This document shows, one piece after another, positions 5,659 through 9,380 of a DNA stretch of 9,380 nt. The notes under the pieces were generated by a model. It made no database searches. It worked only from the letters and a program-made list of their open reading frames with translations, and had not been told where the DNA came from. Each line of letters starts with the position of its first letter. Within the stretch, counting starts at the first letter, position 1. Both the position numbers and the translations under genes were made by a program. This DNA is from JAJFVC01 sp039698075 (GTDB lineage Bacteria; Planctomycetota; Planctomycetia; Pirellulales; Thermoguttaceae), in assembly GCA_039698075.1 (NCBI GenBank), contig JBDKTJ010000158.1:1-9380 (forward strand). The letters run 5' to 3'.

Positions 5659-5660
5659 TG

Positions 5661-5705
5661 AAAATCAGTGATGTCCCGTTTTCCGTCCCACGTTTTCCGT
5701 CCCTG
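5661..5705 (-). repeat. Short dispersed repeat, copy 3 (supplies stop of secreted-protein gene)
   Basis: Matches the repeat at 437-461 at 24 of 25 positions over 5661-5685. Here the GGGACGGAAAACG unit is duplicated in tandem on the minus strand. The repeat encodes the final residues, about GTENVGRKTGHH, and the TGA stop of the overlapping gene. Confidence 0.7.
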
Positions 5706-6402
5706 CAATGGATGGTGGGATATACAGAGGAGGTAGACATTTGCGGTCATGCTCCAGCTTGTTGCGGGCGGCGACAAGGTGTTTAATTTCTTTGGCCGCG
5801 TCCGATTCTTCCCGATTTCCAAATTCTTTTTTTCGTTTTGCAATCGCCCAATCAAACGCTTCAACTTGAAGTTCAAGGAGATTCTTGCCTTTTCTTCCTC
5901 GCCACCAATCTTCAATCTCCTTCTTCTTCTCCTCAGTCACTTGCTCGCCGATGGCACCATTGATCCGTGGAACGAACCGGTAGGTATAGTACCTTTCCTT
6001 ACTACGCAGAGACATATGCTTACGGTAGACCTCAAGATGGGACGCGATGATTTCTAGGCAGACCTCACCCACGCAGGAGTTGTCGGCGTATGAATCCGAC
6101 TTCCACGTCAGTGAGTAGCGTGTATCAGTGCAACCTTCCATCAGGAACGGCAGTGCTTCCGCGCAATGTTCGTAAAGTATTCGCCGATTTTTTTCGATCG
6201 GGCTTTGAGCCGCCCTGTCATAGCCAGGTGGAAAACTGGTTTGATCTTCACCGTAACATTTGATTGGCTTGTTTGGGCTGACGAGTCCTTTGACGAGTTC
6301 GCGGTAATCTGGTCGCGCGCCGTTGTCCTTGGTTTCTGCTTGCTGGGCAAAAGCAGTACTACAGACCACAGAAAAAGCCAAAACGGTCAGAAAGAGTCTC
6401 AT
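5665..6402 (-). CDS. Secreted Cys-rich protein of unknown function
   Basis: A 245-residue product that I cannot assign to a family. Residues 1-19 are a clear signal peptide (MRLFLTVLAFSVVCSTAFA, cleavage before QQ). The mature part has six cysteines (49, 80, 91, 110, 115, 222), compatible with disulfides in an exported protein. An N-terminal segment around 40-130 carries them (IKCYGEDQTSFPPGYDRAAQ, EHCAEALPFLMEGCTD, DNSCVGEVCLE). Residues 155-221 are strongly charged and helical, rich in Lys and Glu (EEKKKEIEDWWRGRKGK). AAAGGA lies 7 nt upstream of ATG 6402. The last 12 or so residues, ending GRKTGHH, are encoded by a dispersed repeat shared with the WG-repeat gene, so the original C-terminus was probably replaced. 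An inverted repeat (5632-5658 and 6492-6518) encloses the gene, suggesting cassette-like mobility. Confidence 0.78.
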   Translation of the reverse strand: MRLFLTVLAFSVVCSTAFAQQAETKDNGARPDYRELVKGLVSPNKPIKCYGEDQTSFPPGYDRAAQSPIEKNRRILYEHCAEALPFLMEGCTDTRYSLTWKSDSYADNSCVGEVCLEIIASHLEVYRKHMSLRSKERYYTYRFVPRINGAIGEQVTEEKKKEIEDWWRGRKGKNLLELQVEAFDWAIAKRKKEFGNREESDAAKEIKHLVAARNKLEHDRKCLPPLYIPPSIAGTENVGRKTGHH

Positions 6403-6491
6403 CTTTCGTTCCTTTCTGCGGACATCCGGGGACCGACCGACGGGTTGATACTTGCATCCATTTCTCTAAGCCGGCCGCTTGGTCACGTTAG

Positions 6492-6518
6492 GGGAGTCAA
6501 AACGGGGGCGCAGCTAGT
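6492..6518 (+). repeat. Right arm of inverted repeat around the secreted-protein gene
   Basis: Begins GGGAGTCAAAACGGGGG and ends CGCAGCTAGT. It is the inverted partner of 5632-5658, lying 89 bp upstream of the secreted-protein start codon and 59 bp downstream of the chorismate mutase stop. Confidence 0.6.
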
Positions 6519-6576
6519 ATGGACACATGCGGCGACGGCCAATGCCATGCTCACGATTTTTGTGACGGTCTCGCGG

Positions 6577-7017
6577 TCACTTTCGGATCGGGCGGGCCGC
6601 GTCGCTTTTGTGCTCGGCGATCCAATCTTCCAACTCTTTCCAATCGACCGGCGGAAGTTTTGAGCGGTCGGGCCGCAGGCTGGATGCGTTCTTGACGTAG
6701 ACGTGCACGATCTCGGCGGGCGATTTGTCGGTGTTCCAATGCAGAAGCACGCGAATGCAATGCCGTAGCGAGCCCGGCACGTCCAACTCGTGAACGCACA
6801 TCAACGCCACGTCGATCCAGCCCAACTGGCGGGCGGCCAACGCCGGAAACTCCGCGTCCAGATCGGTGGTCGTCGAAAAGACCGCGCTGCAAACGTCCTC
6901 GGGCCGGATGTCGTTTTGGCGGATCAGCAGCGCCAGCAGTTGACGCGTGGCCTTCAAAATCTCTTCGGGACTGTTGTCGTCGGCGGTCGTGGCGCCGCGG
7001 ACTCCTCGGCACGGCAT
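6577..7017 (-). CDS. aroH: Chorismate mutase, AroH type
   Basis: A 146-residue monofunctional chorismate mutase that converts chorismate to prephenate in Phe/Tyr biosynthesis; this family is a cytoplasmic trimer. It aligns through its whole length with Bacillus subtilis AroH. MPCRGVRGATT carries Arg7, MCVHELDV carries Cys74 and Glu77, and HCIRVLL carries Arg89. HVYVKNASSLRPD carries Tyr107 and Arg115. These match the known active-site residues Arg7, Cys75, Glu78, Arg90, Tyr108 and Arg116 with a one-residue offset. ATG 7017 was chosen over the upstream ATG 7080 because MxxRGxRGATT is the normal N-terminus of the family; the ribosome binding site is weak (GAGAGA). It ends about 20 residues longer than the B. 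subtilis protein (DWKELEDWIAEHK tail). No other aromatic-pathway gene is adjacent. Confidence 0.95.
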   Translation of the reverse strand: MPCRGVRGATTADDNSPEEILKATRQLLALLIRQNDIRPEDVCSAVFSTTTDLDAEFPALAARQLGWIDVALMCVHELDVPGSLRHCIRVLLHWNTDKSPAEIVHVYVKNASSLRPDRSKLPPVDWKELEDWIAEHKSDAARPIRK

Positions 7018-7101
7018 GGTGTGGTCTCTCTCTTTTTGCGCAGGACTAAATAAAACCGCGGAAAACCGAAAGTGCTGCAAACGTAAAGGCTACGCAAGGG
7101 T

Positions 7102-7120
7102 CGGCGGTCTGCGTCCGCCG
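7102..7120. repeat. GC-rich hairpin in the aroH leader
   Basis: Perfect inverted repeat CGGCGG/CCGCCG with a 7-nt loop, 85 bp upstream of the aroH start. No T-run follows on either strand. It might structure the leader RNA, but nothing ties it to regulation. Confidence 0.4.
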
Positions 7121-7138
7121 CCGCTTTCGCCTGTATTT

Positions 7139-7274
7139 TAGTTTCTGTTGCCGAAAAGGTTGGGCGCCATGCCCACGCTTGTCGTGGGCATGTGGAAACC
7201 GCGAGAAAACCGCATCATGCCCACGACAAGCGTGGGCATGGCACCATTAGGGCCCCTTGCTGCAACAGAAACTA
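7139..7274. repeat. Nested palindromic element (REP/MITE-like)
   Basis: Outer 13-bp perfect inverted repeats TAGTTTCTGTTGC (7139-7151) and its complement (7262-7274) enclose inner 27-bp perfect inverted repeats (7166-7192 and 7216-7242), separated by 23 bp. Each inner arm is itself a hairpin: CATGCCCACG and CGTGGGCATG with a 5-nt loop, CTTGT in the left arm and ACAAG in the right. The hairpin resembles the abundant GTGGGCATG repeats that I recall from planctomycete genomes. The element lies 37 bp past the stop of the L,D-transpeptidase gene and upstream of aroH, so it may also act as a transcript end or RNA-stabilising structure. It encodes no protein. Confidence 0.85.
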
Positions 7275-7311
7275 TTTAACCAGGATGGCGAAACAAAACC
7301 CGTGGCCGCGG

Positions 7312-8616
7312 CTATCGCAGCACGGTCACGCGCGATCCGACCGATAGTATACCATAAAGATCCTGCAAGTCGCGTTCCCCGACGCAAATCGTGCCGCGGT
7401 TGTCGTCGCGGCCGATCGACTGCGGGTCGCAGGCCCCATGAATGCCGATCCGGTCGGTCAGGCCGATCCAGGCGGCGCCCAGCGGATTTTTCGGGTCGTT
7501 GGGCGGGATCGTCACGTTGTCAGGTCCGTAATAGGTCGGATTGACCACCTTGTCGCGGATGGTGTAGTTGCCTTCCAGTTTCGGCTGGTCCCGGCCCACG
7601 CCGATGCGGAACCGCCCGGCATAACGGTTTTGCACCATCAGGATCAATTCTCGACGATCCAACCGCACGACGGCCTCGAACGGGCCGCGGACCACTTTCA
7701 TCTCGGTCCCCTGCGGAAGCGGCCGGTCTTTCGCTCCGGGATCGACGTTGGTCGGCGGCAGCAAGCCGTTGATGCGTCCCAGCAATTCCCAGGGCACGTT
7801 GTATTGTTGGGCGATGCGATCGAGCGTGTCGCCCGGCTGCGTTCGATAGGGCGGCTCCAGGTAATGCTTCCGAGAGTAGATCACCGTGCCGGCCAGTTGA
7901 TCCAACAGATCGGTGATTTGCTTGGCCTGGTCGGGCGGTAGATCGGGATTGCCGTACAAGGTGCTCAGCGCCAAATGGGCTTCGGCCAGCTTGCCTTCGT
8001 CGAGTTTCTTTTTGACGGCGTCCATGAACGCGCTGAACTTGCTTTGCACCAGGGCGTCGACGGAATTGGCCGACGTCGTGCCGGGCGGCGGCGCCAAGTT
8101 GCGCACCACGCTCGACAGCGAATTGGAGGAGGGCGCGAGCCCCGATGCGGCGGACGGGACGGTGGGGTTGCCCGTCGTGGTCGGCATCGTGTTGGGCGCG
8201 CTCAGGCCGACGCTCGGCGGCACGGCAGCCGGCAAGGCGTTGGGGGCACTCGGCGCGCCCAAGACGGCAGCCGGATCGGACGGCACGACAGACGCCGTGG
8301 GCGACGTCGGCGGAACCGAAGAAGCGTAGGGCGCGGCCGGCGGAACCGAAGGGGTGTAGGACGTGGCCGGCAACGTCGGCGACACGTTCGACGGGGTGAG
8401 CGCGCCCGGTGCGCTGTTGGCCGGCTTCACGGCCAGCGGATTGTTCGACGGCGTCGCCCCGTTGGAAATTTCCAAGTTGGTCGGCGTCGCCGACCAGGGC
8501 GGGGCGGTCTCCGACGATCCGCTCGATGCGAGGTTGTTTTTGGTCAGCGAGCTGTAAATCCCGTATCCGATGGTCCCCAGCACGATGAGGATCAACAGGT
8601 TCTTCAGCGAGTTCAT
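7312..8616 (-). CDS. LysM-containing L,D-transpeptidase (YkuD family)
   Basis: A 434-residue envelope enzyme of the family that forms 3-3 cross-links in peptidoglycan or attaches proteins to it. Residues 5-22 are a membrane anchor (LLILIVLGTIGYGI). Residues 36-182 form a long Pro/Ser/Ala/Thr-rich linker. Residues 185-245 form a helical, TPR-like segment (FSAFMDAVKKKLDEGKLAEA). A LysM domain occupies about 257-308 (YRTQPGDTLDRIAQQYNVPW). The YkuD domain spans about 311-434. The motif is unusual. IHGACDPQSIGRDD carries His393, but the expected S-H-G-C-x-R reads NRGTICV: Thr409 sits where the nucleophilic Cys is expected, Cys411 lies two residues later, and the Arg is missing. AAGGAGGA stands 5 nt before ATG 8616, a strong ribosome binding site. 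The gene is transcribed divergently from citrate synthase. Confidence 0.9.
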   Translation of the reverse strand: MNSLKNLLILIVLGTIGYGIYSSLTKNNLASSGSSETAPPWSATPTNLEISNGATPSNNPLAVKPANSAPGALTPSNVSPTLPATSYTPSVPPAAPYASSVPPTSPTASVVPSDPAAVLGAPSAPNALPAAVPPSVGLSAPNTMPTTTGNPTVPSAASGLAPSSNSLSSVVRNLAPPPGTTSANSVDALVQSKFSAFMDAVKKKLDEGKLAEAHLALSTLYGNPDLPPDQAKQITDLLDQLAGTVIYSRKHYLEPPYRTQPGDTLDRIAQQYNVPWELLGRINGLLPPTNVDPGAKDRPLPQGTEMKVVRGPFEAVVRLDRRELILMVQNRYAGRFRIGVGRDQPKLEGNYTIRDKVVNPTYYGPDNVTIPPNDPKNPLGAAWIGLTDRIGIHGACDPQSIGRDDNRGTICVGERDLQDLYGILSVGSRVTVLR

Positions 8617-8790
8617 GTTCGTCCTCCTTGACGAATCACGTGGGCAGGCTCAAGCACGCGGATCATACGCAAAAGCCGGAAGCAATGCTATGGCAAAAGA
8701 GGGGCGTTCTTCGACCGTCGGCCCAGGCGGATTCGCTTTTGCGGGCTTCTTCAAATTGCGCAAATTGCCTATTTTCGGCATGGTCGCCCA

Positions 8791-8818
8791 TTGCTTTTCG
8801 GGCTGGTTGGAGTATCAT
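8791..8818 (+). promoter_or_regulatory. Candidate promoter of citrate synthase
   Basis: TTGCTT (8791-8796) and TATCAT (8813-8818) with a 16-bp spacer, in the 245-bp divergent region between the L,D-transpeptidase and citrate synthase genes. Transcription would start near 8825, giving a short leader to ATG 8862. Consensus match by eye only. I saw no other signal or gene in this region. Confidence 0.4.
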
Positions 8819-8861
8819 CGAGAGGTTTGGTGTTGCTCAAGAAAAAATCGCGAGGTGCCCT

Positions 8862-9380
8862 ATGTCGGACAAGGCGATCCTGACCGTTGGCGATCAGCAA
8901 ATCGAATTGCCCATTTTGGAGGGGACGGAAGGCGATCGCGCCTTGGACATCGCGAAGCTTCGCGATCGGACGGGGCTGGTGACGTTCGACCCTTCGCTGG
9001 GCAACACCAGTCTGTGCCGCAGCGCCATCACGTTCATTGACGGCGAACAGGGCGTTCTTCGCTATCGCGGCATCCCGATCGAGCAGTTCACCGACAAGCC
9101 GAACTTCGTCGAGGCGGCGTGGATGCTGATTTTCGGCCGGCTGCCGAAGCGCGAGGAGTTGGTCCGGTTCAGCAACCTGCTGACCGAGAACGAGCTGCTG
9201 CACGAGGGCGTGAAGCACCAGTTCCAGCACATTCCGCCCGACGCTCCGCCGACGGCCATTTTGTCGGCCACGTTGAGCCATTTGGCCTGCTATCATCAGG
9301 AGCTTTTGGCCCTGGAGGACGAGGAGTCGTTGGAGGAGGCGGCGGCCCGATTGATCAGCAAGGTGCGCACGATCGCGGCG
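8862..9380 (+). CDS. gltA: Citrate synthase, N-terminal part (runs off the window)
   Basis: The first 173 residues of a type II (GltA-like) citrate synthase, which condenses oxaloacetate and acetyl-CoA to citrate at the entry to the TCA cycle. The small N-terminal beta domain (ILTVGDQQIELPILEGTEGD) and the signatures VTFDPSLGNTSLCRSAITFI, DGEQGVLRYRGIPIEQF, NFVEAAWMLIFGRLP and LLHEGVKHQF align with E. coli GltA (GVFTFDPGF, ITFIDGDEGILLHRGFPIDQL, MIHEQI). The catalytic His and Asp residues of the family lie beyond the window, so activity cannot be checked. ATG 8862 has GAGGT about 5 nt upstream and matches the family's usual start. Confidence 0.95.
   Translation, partial: MSDKAILTVGDQQIELPILEGTEGDRALDIAKLRDRTGLVTFDPSLGNTSLCRSAITFIDGEQGVLRYRGIPIEQFTDKPNFVEAAWMLIFGRLPKREELVRFSNLLTENELLHEGVKHQFQHIPPDAPPTAILSATLSHLACYHQELLALEDEESLEEAAARLISKVRTIAA

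Larger units (their letters stand above)
5395..5660. other. Repeat-bearing intergenic region
   Basis: This stretch separates the convergent msrBA gene and the secreted-protein gene. It contains a GTGCG/CGCAC hairpin right at the msrBA stop (5394-5406), an 8-bp inverted repeat TGTAGCGT/ACGCTACA (5411-5418 and 5459-5466), and two copies of a GARTCRRAACGGGGRC motif on the minus strand (5532-5548 and 5641-5656). No convincing gene is present. Confidence 0.45.

Noticed and set aside
6560..6578. GTGAC/GTCAC inverted repeat at the aroH end as a terminator
   Set aside because: The stem is only 5 bp. The T-run lies on the wrong side for aroH transcription, so it is not a convincing intrinsic terminator.
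6551..7012. A 153-codon minus-strand frame overlapping aroH
   Set aside because: It is a frame-shifted reading of the chorismate mutase gene, with an Arg-rich product lacking any motif.
7166..7242. The palindromic pair read as a CRISPR array
   Set aside because: Only two units are present, in inverted rather than direct orientation, with a 23-bp spacer and no cas genes.
7975..8631. A 218-codon open frame on the plus strand opposite the L,D-transpeptidase gene
   Set aside because: An Arg/Gly-rich translation is typical of the antisense of a Pro/Ala/Ser linker; it has no domain and no ribosome binding site.

Overview
The window looks like a chromosomal segment of a planctomycete, probably of the Pirellulales type. 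This rests on the style of the RHS/YD-repeat fragments, a LysM L,D-transpeptidase with a long Pro/Ser/Ala linker, an AroH-type chorismate mutase, several secreted orphan proteins and many short interspersed repeats. It is an inference from remembered family style, not a database result.

Left part (1-1960): a graveyard of RHS (YD-repeat) coding sequence, all on the minus strand. Three fragments (1-394, 1503-1630, 1631-1826) lie in broken or different frames. Between them sits an intact gene for a secreted WG-repeat protein (441-1442). Short dispersed repeats sit close to most of the fragment junctions.

Middle-left (1961-4353): a minus-strand two-gene unit encodes a 128-residue protein with an HExxH-type motif and, 41 bp downstream, a lipoprotein with a probable Ig-like domain. 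Divergent from it is a plus-strand gene for a four-helix membrane protein with leucine-rich-variant repeats at its C-terminus.

Centre (4354-6518): a plus-strand exported MsrB-MsrA methionine sulfoxide reductase fusion. Next to it is a minus-strand gene for a Cys-rich secreted protein of unknown function, enclosed by an imperfect 27-bp inverted repeat. This protein and the unrelated WG protein both end in RKTG(R/H)H because the same short repeat supplies their last codons and stop.

Right part (6577-9380): ordinary housekeeping genes. These are chorismate mutase (aroH-type) and a LysM/YkuD L,D-transpeptidase on the minus strand, then the start of a plus-strand citrate synthase that runs off the window. 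Between the transpeptidase and the chorismate mutase lies an elaborate nested palindrome.

Functionally this is a housekeeping backbone (aromatic biosynthesis, cell-wall cross-linking, TCA cycle, oxidative repair) next to an accessory region. There, RHS debris, secreted orphan proteins and repeats suggest repeated recombination. No tRNA, rRNA or CRISPR array was seen.
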